From Flavobacterium hibisci (GTDB lineage Bacteria > Bacteroidota > Bacteroidia > Flavobacteriales > Flavobacteriaceae): DNA of 37,116 nt. The DNA is taken from positions 1 through 37,116 of the forward strand of contig NZ_JAIQDW010000029.1 in the NCBI RefSeq assembly GCF_020026925.1. Direction: 5' to 3'. Shown here one piece after another: positions 15,870-24,492 of the stretch. The position numbers and the translations under genes are program-made. The notes under the pieces are model-generated. The model made no database searches. It saw only the letters and a list, made by a program, of their open reading frames with translations, and was not told where the DNA came from. The first letter of the stretch is position 1. The number at the start of each line of letters is the position of its first letter.

Positions 15870-15930
15870 CAAATAAACAATTCTTTTTCATACTTTAGTA
15901 ACGCAATATTAATACTAAAAACTTCCAGAT

Positions 15931-16407
15931 ATGTTTCAGAAAATTACTCTTATCGCACTTATAATAACTTTCGTTTCCTGCCAGAAGAAAGAAAGCATCG
16001 AAAAAGACAAAATCAAGAAAGCTGACTGGCTTATCGGAAACTGGGAAAACAAAAATCCGGATGGAATTTTAACCGAAAACTGGGAAAAATTAAACGATAG
16101 TACTTTTTCGGCTACTTCTTATTTTATTAAAGGAAAAGATACTTTGCATTTTGAAAGTATTATTTTGGCTCAATTAGGTGAAACACTTACTTATAAAGCA
16201 ACTGTAAAAGGTCAAAATGAAGACAAACCGGTCTTTTTCACTTCTACTTTGGAATCAGACAAACAATTGGTTTTCGAAAATCTGAAACACGATTATCCTC
16301 AAAAAATTACTTATACAAAAGGTACTAATAACACTTTGACTGCTGAGATTTTAGGAAAGTTGAATGGAAAAGTTAGTTCGGAGAAATTTGTTATGACCAA
16401 GAAATAA
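15931..16407 (+). CDS. DUF6265-type lipoprotein
   Basis: A 158-residue predicted lipoprotein: signal MFQKITLIALIITFVSC with lipidation at Cys17 (lipobox FVSC), then a lysine-rich linker. The mature domain begins ADWLIGNWENKNPDGILTEN, the signature of the DUF6265 family, and is predicted to be a beta-barrel similar to lipocalins (LGETLTYKATVKGQN, LESDKQLVFENLKHDYPQKI). The function is unknown. It follows the tandem repeat, alone on its strand with the MFS gene convergent. Confidence 0.85.
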   Translation: MFQKITLIALIITFVSCQKKESIEKDKIKKADWLIGNWENKNPDGILTENWEKLNDSTFSATSYFIKGKDTLHFESIILAQLGETLTYKATVKGQNEDKPVFFTSTLESDKQLVFENLKHDYPQKITYTKGTNNTLTAEILGKLNGKVSSEKFVMTKK

Positions 16408-16455
16408 TTTAGGTTAATAATAACTTCATTCATATTGAAAAAGTTCCTTTAATAA

Positions 16456-16572
16456 AAACTATTATTGGAAATTTATTATTTCCAAGCTTTTACAAACAAT
16501 CAAAATGAAGCCATAAAAATAGCATCAATGTTTGAAGAAGCTTACAAAATAGAGGGTGTCAAAAATTTTTAA
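16456..16572 (+). other. Unidentified coding-like remnant
   Basis: The frame between stops at 16453 and 16570 reads protein-like without a start codon at its head: LLLEIYYFQAFTNNQNEA, then IKIASMFEEAYKIEGVKNF. The amphipathic pattern suggests the C-terminal tail of a lost protein. No family recognised. Confidence 0.25.
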
Positions 16573-16683
16573 ATCTGTTAACTTTAAAAACGTATCGTTC
16601 CTACGGAACTTTAAATCTGTTGCGTTATATTTCCCCAACGAATTAAAATCTGTTGCTACAATATATTTTCATTCCTACGGAAT
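16571..16683. repeat. Interspersed repeat region with two TTCCTACGGAA hairpins
   Basis: Two small perfect hairpins, GTTCC-TAC-GGAAC (16597-16609) and ATTCC-TAC-GGAAT (16671-16683), alternate with three copies of AAATCTGTT (16571-16579, about 16613-16621, 16646-16654). This modular pattern resembles the short intergenic repeats I recall from Flavobacteriia genomes. The rest of 16408-16736 holds the remnant at 16456 and A/T-rich sequence. Confidence 0.6.
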
Positions 16684-16736
16684 TTTTAAACCTTCTAATT
16701 TTTTTTTAGAAAAAAAACTCTTAAAAGCTTAGAAAA

Positions 16737-17897
16737 TCACTCATTCTCCCCTATCTTGTTCACCATAAAAATCATCAGAATACCCAAAAGCGCCATAATT
16801 AAAAACGCCCATTTCATGCTTAAATATTCAGATATAAAACCCACCATTGGCGGAACCAGTAAGAAGCCAAGATAACCAATTGTAGATATAGAAGTTATGG
16901 CCGTACCACTGTTTAATTTTGATGACCTTCCTGCTATACTAAAAACAAGAGGTACTACACAAGAAACCCCAAAACCAATCAAAACATAACCAAAGATGGT
17001 TGGATAAGGATAAGGAAGGATAAAACAAATGGCAAAACCTGCCGTGATTAATATACCACTGTAAAGCAGAATTTTTTTAATCCCAAATTTCGTTACACCG
17101 TAATCTCCAAATATTCGTCCTAAAGTCACCGCTGTTGCAAAAAATACAAATGCTGCACTGGTTAATTTTGGGGATGTTTTCAATATATTTTCAAAATAAA
17201 TACCGCTCCAGTCGTACATGGTGTTTTCGCAAGCCATTGAAACGAAACAAATTACAGCAAATTTTATCAGATTTTTTTCCGGCATTGCAAAAAACTTCTT
17301 CTTAACAGGAACCGGCTCATTATGAATACTTAGCGGATAAAAACAAGCCGTAAGCGCGAGCATAAAAACACTTACGCCTAGTAAATGATGTGAAGGTGCA
17401 ATATGCTGTGTAACCATAACATACCCTAAGCCTGCTCCCGAAAAAACGGCAATACTCCAAACCGCATGAAAACGGGTAATAATTGATTTTGGATATAATT
17501 TCTGCACCTCAAGCGATTGTGCGTTAATTGATAGATTAAAAATATTACGTGAAGCCCCGAATATTAAAAGTACAATAACCAATTGCCATACAAAAGCCAC
17601 TAAGCCCGGTAAAGACAATACAATATTAAACATGATAGCTCCTAAAAGCATGATATACCGACTGCTGTGTTTGTTTAATAATTTTCCGGTAAAAGGCATT
17701 GTTAGCATTAAACCAATCGGAAATGCAAACAAAACAGCTCCAAACTGAGCTTCAGATAAATGCAGTTGCGACTGAATGTGCGGAATTCTTGATACCCATG
17801 AAGAATATCCAAAACCTGAAAGGAAAAAAAAGACAGTATTGGCTATACGATAGCCCCGCGGAGTATTTTGTATGTTTTTAAAGAAAGGTAAAATCAT
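16737..17897 (-). CDS. MFS transporter, YbjJ-like
   Basis: A 386-residue major facilitator protein with about 12 hydrophobic helices. The first loop carries GYSSWVSRIPHIQSQLHLSE with the usual GxxxxRxPxxxxxL pattern, and loop 2-3 has TGKLLNKHSSRYIMLLGA, an MFS motif A variant (GxLxDrxGrR-like). The second half starts near ENLIKFAVICFVSMACENTM and repeats the pattern at LGRIFGDYGVTKFGIKKILL. It resembles E. coli YbjJ and sugar- or drug-exporter relatives; the substrate is not inferable. It is convergent with the DUF6265 gene and far from other minus-strand genes, so probably monocistronic. Confidence 0.9.
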   Translation of the reverse strand: MILPFFKNIQNTPRGYRIANTVFFFLSGFGYSSWVSRIPHIQSQLHLSEAQFGAVLFAFPIGLMLTMPFTGKLLNKHSSRYIMLLGAIMFNIVLSLPGLVAFVWQLVIVLLIFGASRNIFNLSINAQSLEVQKLYPKSIITRFHAVWSIAVFSGAGLGYVMVTQHIAPSHHLLGVSVFMLALTACFYPLSIHNEPVPVKKKFFAMPEKNLIKFAVICFVSMACENTMYDWSGIYFENILKTSPKLTSAAFVFFATAVTLGRIFGDYGVTKFGIKKILLYSGILITAGFAICFILPYPYPTIFGYVLIGFGVSCVVPLVFSIAGRSSKLNSGTAITSISTIGYLGFLLVPPMVGFISEYLSMKWAFLIMALLGILMIFMVNKIGENE

Positions 17898-18037
17898 GAA
17901 ATCATTTTTCAGACTGCAAAATTAAGTTATTTTAAACCAACATCACTCTTTTTATCCTTTCTTAAAAAAGAATTGTACATATATTAAGATAAATACTTAA
18001 ATTCAAAACCTTACGAGTTTATATAATCAAACTATAA

Positions 18038-18229
18038 CAATATGAAGATAAAAGCAATGGTGAGAAATTCCGATTCATCAATTATGATTTACACGTAGGC
18101 AGCATTTTAGGATTTCCCGGAAAAGTATTAGCTTTTATTGCCAGTCTTGTATCAGCAAGTTTGCTTGTCACAGGTTTTTTAATCTGGTGGGGAAGAAAGA
18201 ACAAAAAAGCAAAAAAAATAATATTATAA
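18038..18229 (+). pseudogene. C-terminal remnant of a PepSY-associated TM protein
   Basis: An open frame without a start codon, from after the stop at 18035-18037 to TAA 18227-18229, reads YEDKSNGEKFRFINYDLHVG, then SILGFPGKVLAFIASLVSAS and LLVTGFLIWWGRKNKK. NYDLHVG, the LPGK-like FPGK, the final hydrophobic helix and GFLIWWGRK are hallmarks of the C-terminus of PepSY_TM (PiuB-like) inner-membrane proteins, which act as flavin- or haem-linked ferric reductases beside TonB siderophore receptors. Only about the last 63 of the usual ~400 residues remain. It lies directly before TonB receptor 2, where such genes normally stand, so it is probably a decayed partner of that receptor. Confidence 0.75.
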
Positions 18230-18442
18230 AGTATGGTCTTCAAAATCTGAAAGCCATTTTTTTTTATAACTAAAAATTTGTTTTTTAAGTAAAAATTCAC
18301 TTTGATCTGAACTTCTAATCTTAGGGTGTTTTTCTTATAAAAAAAGAGCTTAAGACAACTATTTATAGGGGTATGAGTCAATAATTTACTTTTGTATTAT
18401 TAAATTTTTAGATTTGCAATAATACCAATAATACCAAAGAAA

Positions 18443-20845
18443 ATGAACCATCTTAACCCAAGAATAGTGCATCTTATAATTTGCATATTCTTAATTTCAA
18501 CTACCAACTCTCTTTCACAAAGCAATGGAAAATTAAAAGGAATTATAATTACATCTGACGGCGAGCCAGCAGCTGGAATAAATGTCATTCTTAAAAATAC
18601 AAAATATGGTACTTTTACTAATAACGATGGCTTTTTTGAATTTAACAAACTAAAGGCAAATATTTACACATTACAAGTATCTTTGACTGGATATGAAACT
18701 CTAGAACAGGAAATAACTGTTTCAGAAAATAAAACAGCTACTCTTAATTTGCAATTGAAAGTTTCGAATAAGGAACTAAAGGAAGTAACCATATATAGTA
18801 ATGGGGCAAAAGTTTTCCCAAAGCAAAGTAATTTTGTTTCAAAAATGCCTCTTAAAAACATTGAAAATCCACAAGTTTACAATGTCGTAACAGCTGATTT
18901 ACTAAAAGAACAAGCCATAACTAATTTCGAGGATGCAATGAAAAATGTTCCCGGAATTCAAAAACTGTGGGAGTCCACAGGTAGTGCCGGAAATGGCGGA
19001 TCTTTTTATTCATTGCGAGGGTTTCAACTACAAGCAAATCTTGTAAATGGATTACCTGGATTAACAAATGGTACTTTAGACCCTGCTAATATTGAAAGAA
19101 TCGAAGTTATAAAAGGGCCGTCGGGAACTTTGTTTGGAAGCAGTCTTATTAGCTACGGCGGACTTATCAATACAGTAACAAAAACACCTTTTTCCGGTTT
19201 TGCTGCAGAAGTATCTTATCTGACAGGAAGTTTCGGGCTTAACAGGGTTGCTGCTGATGTTAATACTGCTGTGGATGACTCTGATAATGTTTTACTCAGA
19301 GTTAATGCCGCCTATCAAACAGAAAACAGTTTTCAGGATGCCGGTTTCCGTACTTCCTATTTTTTAGCTCCTGTCCTGTCTTATAAGGTTAATGAAAAAT
19401 TATCTTTCCTGATTAATACCGAATTTATGCAGGAAGAAAAAACAACTCCTGCAATGTTATTTTTAGGAAGAAGCAAATACTTGCAATTTGCCAATATCGA
19501 AGAATTAAATTATAACACAAAGTTATCTTTTACCAACAATGATTTGTCTGTAAAAAACCCTAAATACAATTTGCAGGCCCAGATGAATTATAAAATATCG
19601 GAACAATGGACTTCACAAACAGTACTATCAAAAAGTTCGACAAAATCTAAAGGATATTACTCTTATCTTTCCGATAATGAAGATGGACAGGGAGATTTCT
19701 CTATCTACATTACAAAAGAGAATTCTTTCACGACCACAACTGATATTCAGCAAAATTTTACAGGCGATTTCAAAATTGGAAAAATGCGCAATAGAATTGT
19801 AATCGGACTTGATTATTTTCAAAAAAATTTAATGTACGGAGGCACGGGATGGAATGGCGTTTACAAAGTTACTCCCCAGGGAGAAATCAGACAATATGAT
19901 GATAACAATCCATATTATCTAACTAGTTCATCTGTAGATAAATTACTATCAACTACCGGAACCAGCAATGATAATTTAAGAAACAGTGCGTATAGCATTT
20001 ATGCTTCTGATGTAATTAATATAACCTCTAAATTGATTGCAATGGCAAGTTTGCGTATAGATTATTTTGATAATGAAGCTAACATTACTAACGACAAAGA
20101 TGATTATAATCAAACGGCATTATCTCCAAAATTTGGATTAGTATATCAGCCAATTGAAGACAAGTTAGCCTTATTTGCCAATTACATGAATGGTTTCAAA
20201 AATGTCGCGCCAAACAATAACCCATCTGATCCTCAGACTTTTGAACCAGAGCACGCTAATCAGTTAGAATTTGGTATAAAAGCAAATCTTTTAGCAGATA
20301 AATTACATGCAACTGTAAGTTATTATGATATAAATGTTGCGAATCTGGTAACAAGTAATTTCAATTATAGTGTTCAGGGAGGAGAAGCCCGAAGCAAAGG
20401 ATTTGAATTTGATTTGAATGCGTCACCAGCGAAAGGGTTGAATGTAATTGCAGGATATAGCTATAACGATAGTAAAGTTACGAAAGGGGACACAGATAAT
20501 GTTTGGCTGGAAGAAGGTAAAAGACCAACCTATTCAGGACCTGAAAACTTACTAAACCTTTGGGCAACCTATAAATTTAACTCTGGAACCCTGAGAGATT
20601 TTGGTTTAGGTTTTGGAGGAAATTATGCGAGTGAAAATGCAATCGTAAATAGTGATATACTCGGTAAATTTATACTCCCATCCTATACTGTTATAAACGG
20701 ATCTGTTTTTTACGCAACAAACAAATTGAGAGTAGCTCTAAACCTAAATAATATTGCCAACAAAGAATATTTTAATGGTGGATGGGGTACTGTAAATCCT
20801 CAAAAACCAAGAAATCTTGTGGCTAGTTTTAGCTATAAACTCTAA
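18443..20845 (+). CDS. TonB-dependent receptor with CarboxypepD_reg domain (receptor 2)
   Basis: An 800-residue outer-membrane receptor. Signal peptide residues 1-24 (IVHLIICIFLISTTNSLS), then a CarboxypepD_reg-like beta-sandwich at about 30-108 (LKGIIITSDGEPAAGINVIL, GTFTNNDGFFEFNKLKANIY), as in many Bacteroidetes receptors. TonB-box-like ELKEVTIYSN follows, then the plug (MPLKNIENPQVYNVVTADLL, NGLPGLTNGTLDPANIERIE, VIKGPSGTLFG) and the barrel to the terminal FSYKL. It is paralogous to receptor 1. Unlike receptor 1 and receptor 3, its upstream region has no Fur-like box; candidate -7 elements are TACTTTTG (18387-18394) and TAGATTTG (18409-18416). The nearby PepSY remnant suggests a former siderophore-iron reduction pair. 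Confidence 0.92.
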   Translation: MNHLNPRIVHLIICIFLISTTNSLSQSNGKLKGIIITSDGEPAAGINVILKNTKYGTFTNNDGFFEFNKLKANIYTLQVSLTGYETLEQEITVSENKTATLNLQLKVSNKELKEVTIYSNGAKVFPKQSNFVSKMPLKNIENPQVYNVVTADLLKEQAITNFEDAMKNVPGIQKLWESTGSAGNGGSFYSLRGFQLQANLVNGLPGLTNGTLDPANIERIEVIKGPSGTLFGSSLISYGGLINTVTKTPFSGFAAEVSYLTGSFGLNRVAADVNTAVDDSDNVLLRVNAAYQTENSFQDAGFRTSYFLAPVLSYKVNEKLSFLINTEFMQEEKTTPAMLFLGRSKYLQFANIEELNYNTKLSFTNNDLSVKNPKYNLQAQMNYKISEQWTSQTVLSKSSTKSKGYYSYLSDNEDGQGDFSIYITKENSFTTTTDIQQNFTGDFKIGKMRNRIVIGLDYFQKNLMYGGTGWNGVYKVTPQGEIRQYDDNNPYYLTSSSVDKLLSTTGTSNDNLRNSAYSIYASDVINITSKLIAMASLRIDYFDNEANITNDKDDYNQTALSPKFGLVYQPIEDKLALFANYMNGFKNVAPNNNPSDPQTFEPEHANQLEFGIKANLLADKLHATVSYYDINVANLVTSNFNYSVQGGEARSKGFEFDLNASPAKGLNVIAGYSYNDSKVTKGDTDNVWLEEGKRPTYSGPENLLNLWATYKFNSGTLRDFGLGFGGNYASENAIVNSDILGKFILPSYTVINGSVFYATNKLRVALNLNNIANKEYFNGGWGTVNPQKPRNLVASFSYKL

Positions 20846-20864
20846 AAAACATCTGATTAATTCA

Positions 20865-20900
20865 AAAGGGAGCTAATTTTAAAATCAGCTCCCTTTAATT
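20865..20900 (+). terminator. Terminator after TonB receptor 2
   Basis: AAAGGGAGCT (20865-20874) pairs with AGCTCCCTTT (20887-20896), with an inner ATTTTAAAAT self-complementary loop, followed by AATTTTTAAT. Likely bidirectional. Confidence 0.75.
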
Positions 20901-21104
20901 TTTAATCTAAAGTGATGAAAACTTTTTTTCTGCTACAGTTTATAAAAACAATTTATCTATTGCATAATTTAAGGATTTTCATCTTCTGCTATTACTCAAA
21001 TGTCAATGAATTCATTGCTTTTTTTTCAGCTATTCATCGATAACGGCTCACAAACCAAATAATGTTTTGAATTTAGCGAATGTTCACCACATAACATGAT
21101 GGCA

Positions 21105-21132
21105 TTTTAGAATTATTCAGAAGATTCTAAAA
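21105..21132. promoter_or_regulatory. Inverted repeat TTTTAGAAT...ATTCTAAAA before DUF4198 gene
   Basis: A 9-base perfect inverted repeat with a 10-base centre. Its arms contain the ATTCTAAA half-site found in the Fur-like boxes, so it may be a divergent second operator, centred about 50 bases upstream of the main box at 21158. The remainder of the 383-base gap contains the terminator above and no gene. Confidence 0.4.
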
Positions 21133-21157
21133 GTTAAATGACTAAAAACACAAATTA

Positions 21158-21192
21158 TTGTTTTTAATTATTCTAAATAAATATTAAGTTTG
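21158..21192 (+). promoter_or_regulatory. Fur-like box and -7 element of the DUF4198 gene
   Basis: The box at 21158-21180 contains TTTTTAATTATTCTAAATAA, identical over 20 bases to the upstream box of TonB receptor 1. A -7 element TAAGTTTG follows at 21185-21192, 36 bases before the ATG at 21229. Bound repressor would occupy the -33 to -15 region. Confidence 0.55.
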
Positions 21193-21228
21193 TGAAATAT
21201 AAATTTTCCAACATAAACAGATTGTACT

Positions 21229-21954
21229 ATGAAATCAAATTCAATTAAAAAATTAACTCTCTTATTGCTGATGCTTATAGCAACACCTTCCCTATTTGCT
21301 CATGCTTTATGGATCGAAACAAAAGCTATTGGTACAAAAGGCAAAGCTCAGGAAATATCTATCTATTTTGGAGAATTCGCAGATAACGATATTACTAAAG
21401 CAGACAAATGGTTTTCAGATTTAAAAGACTTTACTTTAGTTTTAGTTTCACCTTCAAAAAAAGAAACAAAATTAACTTCTAAAGCATTGGATAATAAATA
21501 TCAGGCATTTTTCACTCCTGATGAAGACGGGGTTTACACCATTGTAATGCACCATAAAGTAAAAGATGTTTACGGAACTATGGTTTTAGATTATAACTCA
21601 AGTGCTACAGTTGTAGTAGGAAACAAAACTTCAGGTAATTATGCTACAGCAAATAATAATATAATTGGACTATTTAGTGAAAATGCTGATATAGCTAAGA
21701 AAAATGCTAACATCAACGTATTTGCTTTGTACGAAGGTGCATCTGCCAAAAAGCAAAAAGTAAAAGTGATTGCCCCAAATGGCTGGGAAAAAGAATTATG
21801 GACAAATGATAAAGGAGAAATCTCTTTTACGCCAATCTGGTCTGGAAATTACATGGTAGAATTTGCTTATACTGAAAAAACGACCGGTGAACACAACGGA
21901 AAAAAATACGATGAAATCTGGAAAATGGCAACTTATTTAATTGCCGTAAAATAA
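21229..21954 (+). CDS. DUF4198-type periplasmic metal-uptake-associated protein
   Basis: A 241-residue exported protein: signal peptide 1-24 (KKLTLLLLMLIATPSLFA), with predicted cleavage leaving His25 as the new N-terminus (HALWIETKAIG), the usual AHxxW pattern of DUF4198. The remainder is beta-rich, two Ig-like parts with YQAFFTPDEDGVYTIVMHHK and APNGWEKELWTNDKGEISFT. Relatives lie beside TonB receptors and PepSY proteins and are thought to help bind or pass on metals; the exact role is not established. Its Fur-like box ties it to receptors 1 and 3. It precedes receptor 3 by 242 bases but has its own terminator. Confidence 0.82.
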   Translation: MKSNSIKKLTLLLLMLIATPSLFAHALWIETKAIGTKGKAQEISIYFGEFADNDITKADKWFSDLKDFTLVLVSPSKKETKLTSKALDNKYQAFFTPDEDGVYTIVMHHKVKDVYGTMVLDYNSSATVVVGNKTSGNYATANNNIIGLFSENADIAKKNANINVFALYEGASAKKQKVKVIAPNGWEKELWTNDKGEISFTPIWSGNYMVEFAYTEKTTGEHNGKKYDEIWKMATYLIAVK

Positions 21955-21974
21955 ATTTAAAATTTAATTGTATT

Positions 21975-22007
21975 AAGCCTTTTTCAATCCCGAAAAGGGC
22001 TTTTTTT
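21975..22007 (+). terminator. Terminator after the DUF4198 gene
   Basis: AAGCCTTTTTC (21975-21985), 6-base loop, GAAAAGGGCTT (21992-22002) with one G-T wobble, then a T-run. Confidence 0.8.
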
Positions 22008-22104
22008 GTTTAAACATTATTATTACATAAAATTTTACTTACATTATTTTAAAAATATCCTAAAAAAAACTTAGTAAATAATTAACAAACAGATAGTTGT
22101 AAAA

Positions 22105-22190
22105 TTAAAAATAATTAATCTAAATAAACTTTTAAATAATAAACTTACCTTCTATATTTGCAAAAAATTATTTTAAATTATTCTAAATAA
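22105..22190 (+). promoter_or_regulatory. Paired Fur-like boxes around the promoter of TonB receptor 3
   Basis: The upstream box is 22105-22127 (ends AATTAATCTAAATAA) and the downstream box 22168-22190 (ends AATTATTCTAAATAA, arms TTATTT/AAATAA), 63 bases apart. Between them is the -7 element TATATTTG (22153-22160). The downstream box ends five bases before the ATG. The arrangement is nearly the same as at TonB receptor 1 (box-to--7 distances 48 and 47 bases; -7-to-second-box 15 and 13). Confidence 0.55.
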
Positions 22191-22195
22191 ACACC

Positions 22196-24466
22196 ATGAA
22201 ATATATTTTACTTTTCAGTTTATCATTTCTAAGTTTTGCTGCTTATAGTCAGGATTATTCAAATAACGATACTGCATCTGCTATTAATGATACTGTAAAA
22301 AACAAAAAGGGTGAAGTTCTCAATGAAGTTAAGATTACTGCAAATAAACCTAAAAAACCAATTTCTGCAGCTCGCTCAGGAATTAAGGTAATGGATTTAC
22401 CACAAAGTGTTCAGATTGTTGGAAGTGAAGTTATCGAACAACAGCAGGCTATTCGTTTAAGTGACGTTATAAAAAATGCTAATGGCGTTTATGTAGGTTC
22501 AGCCCGTGGTGGTGCACAGGAATCTTTTTGGTCAAGAGGTTATACGATGGATACCAATAATATGTTTAAAAATGGATTTCGCTACAATACAGGATCTATT
22601 CCTGATGTATCAGGTTTAGAAAGAGTAGAATTTTTAAAAGGGGGATCAGCATTATTATTTGGAAATGTTACACCAGGAGGAATCTTAAACTTAGTTACCA
22701 AGACACCAAAATTTACAGAAGGCGGTGAATTATCCATGCAAATGGGAAGTTATGCTTTTTACAAACCATCGATCGATTTTTACGGTCCCTTAAATAAATC
22801 AATCGCTTATCGTATTAATGCTTCTTACGAAAATTCGGAAAGCTTTAGGGATTATGTGAAAAACGACCGTATTTATTTTAATCCTTCGCTCTTATTCAAT
22901 CTTACGGAAAAAACTCACATTACATTACAAGGAGATTACCTAAGTGCCGACTGGACTCCTGATTTTGGAACCGGAATTGTTGGAAAAGAAATTTTAGATT
23001 TACCACGCAATCAGTTTTTCGGAGCACTTTGGTCAACCGGAAATACGAAGTCTTCAAGTGTGTCATTAATTCTTAATCACAGCTTTAATGATAATTGGAA
23101 ATTAGGTTTTAATTCTTCTTTTCAGTCATATAGACGAACTCAGACATCAACAGCACAATTGTCTAATTTAGTCTATTCTACAAATAGTTCAACTGGTGAA
23201 AAAGAAGTTCTGTGGAAAAGAGGTTTAACAAAAGCTGATGCCGGAGAAAATATATTTGGAGACCAATTGAATCTTCAGGGAATCTTGAATACCGGAATAA
23301 TTAAACATCAAATATTTACCGGGGTTGACTATGAATATTCTACAGCTCCAAATTATACTTTTGGTTTTTATGATCCTGCAAAACCTGCTGATCTTGTAAC
23401 AACAGAGGCAAAAGCCATAAATATATTAAACTATGACTACAGCACACAAAGCCTTAACGTTCCTTACAGCAACAGAATAACTCAATTAGCTACAACAGAC
23501 ACGAAACGTTTTGGCGCATTTGCACAAGATTTAATTTCGATTACAGACCATATAAAATTTTTAGGAGGAATCCGTTGGTCATGGCAGGAAAGTCAGGTTA
23601 GTACAACAAAAGTTGCAACTCCAACAACTGCAGCAAAAGTCTTAAACAGAGCTTTTTCTCCAAAAGCTGGATTGGTTGTTCAGCCTAATAAAGATATGTC
23701 AATCTTTGCCAGCTACTCTAATTCATTTACACCTAATACAGGAACAACTGTTGATTTAAAACCACTAAATCCATCTATAATTGATCAGTACGAAGCAGGT
23801 ATCAAAAAAGATTTCTGGAAAGGAGATTTAAGTACCAACGTAACAGTTTATATGATTGAAAACAACAATTTGGCACAAACCGCACAATATCAAGCTGATG
23901 GTGTTTCTGAAAACGTAAATACTAATTTAAAAGAATTAGTTGGAGCTACAAAAGGAAAAGGTATTGAAATAGATGTTACCGCAAGACCTGTAGAAGGTTT
24001 AAACATTATGGCCGGATATAGTTTTAATGAAACTAAAGTTTCAAAATCATCTGGAACAAGCGGAAGTTTAGTTGTTGGTGATATCTTAGCAAGAACACCA
24101 AGACATACTGCAAATTTGAGTTTTTTCTACAAAATACCTGAAGGAATATTAAAAGGATTTTCTTTTGGTGCAATTGGAAACTATATTGGAGACCGTACCG
24201 GAGGCTGGAATGACGATTACTTATGGACAGAAAACAAACCTTCAACTAATCCAAAAACATATACAATTACTATCAGAGATCGTGACATTCCATTAAAAGG
24301 TTACGCTACGATTGACGCATCTGTAGGCTACGAATGGAAAAAAGTATCTCTTTTATGTAAATTATCTAATCTAACAGATGAGTTAAACTATACCGTACAC
24401 GAAAATTATAGCACAAACCCAATTGCTCCTCGTCAGGTAATGGTGAGCTTAAAATACAAACTATAG
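22196..24466 (+). CDS. TonB-dependent siderophore receptor, FhuA/FecA type (receptor 3)
   Basis: A 756-residue outer-membrane receptor. Signal peptide MKYILLFSLSFLSFAAYS, then TonB-box-like LNEVKITANK, then a plug of the ferric-siderophore subfamily: MDLPQSVQIVGSEVIEQQQA, SDVIKNANGVYVG, SRGYTMD and VEFLKGGSALLFGNVTPGG, followed by ILNLVTKTP. The barrel ends in the aromatic/leucine VSLKYKL. The DLPQSVQIV motif and the EFLKG..ALLFG pattern place it with hydroxamate or citrate-type siderophore receptors, but the ligand is not determined. It differs from receptors 1 and 2, which are each other's closest relatives here. Paired Fur-like boxes suggest induction by iron limitation. Confidence 0.93.
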   Translation: MKYILLFSLSFLSFAAYSQDYSNNDTASAINDTVKNKKGEVLNEVKITANKPKKPISAARSGIKVMDLPQSVQIVGSEVIEQQQAIRLSDVIKNANGVYVGSARGGAQESFWSRGYTMDTNNMFKNGFRYNTGSIPDVSGLERVEFLKGGSALLFGNVTPGGILNLVTKTPKFTEGGELSMQMGSYAFYKPSIDFYGPLNKSIAYRINASYENSESFRDYVKNDRIYFNPSLLFNLTEKTHITLQGDYLSADWTPDFGTGIVGKEILDLPRNQFFGALWSTGNTKSSSVSLILNHSFNDNWKLGFNSSFQSYRRTQTSTAQLSNLVYSTNSSTGEKEVLWKRGLTKADAGENIFGDQLNLQGILNTGIIKHQIFTGVDYEYSTAPNYTFGFYDPAKPADLVTTEAKAINILNYDYSTQSLNVPYSNRITQLATTDTKRFGAFAQDLISITDHIKFLGGIRWSWQESQVSTTKVATPTTAAKVLNRAFSPKAGLVVQPNKDMSIFASYSNSFTPNTGTTVDLKPLNPSIIDQYEAGIKKDFWKGDLSTNVTVYMIENNNLAQTAQYQADGVSENVNTNLKELVGATKGKGIEIDVTARPVEGLNIMAGYSFNETKVSKSSGTSGSLVVGDILARTPRHTANLSFFYKIPEGILKGFSFGAIGNYIGDRTGGWNDDYLWTENKPSTNPKTYTITIRDRDIPLKGYATIDASVGYEWKKVSLLCKLSNLTDELNYTVHENYSTNPIAPRQVMVSLKYKL

Positions 24467-24492
24467 CCTAAAATCAGGTTTTAACTTTACTA

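Noticed and set aside
18082..18381. Minus-strand 99-codon frame over the PepSY remnant
   Set aside because: It is the antisense of the recognised GFLIWWGRK helix and has no homology pattern of its own.
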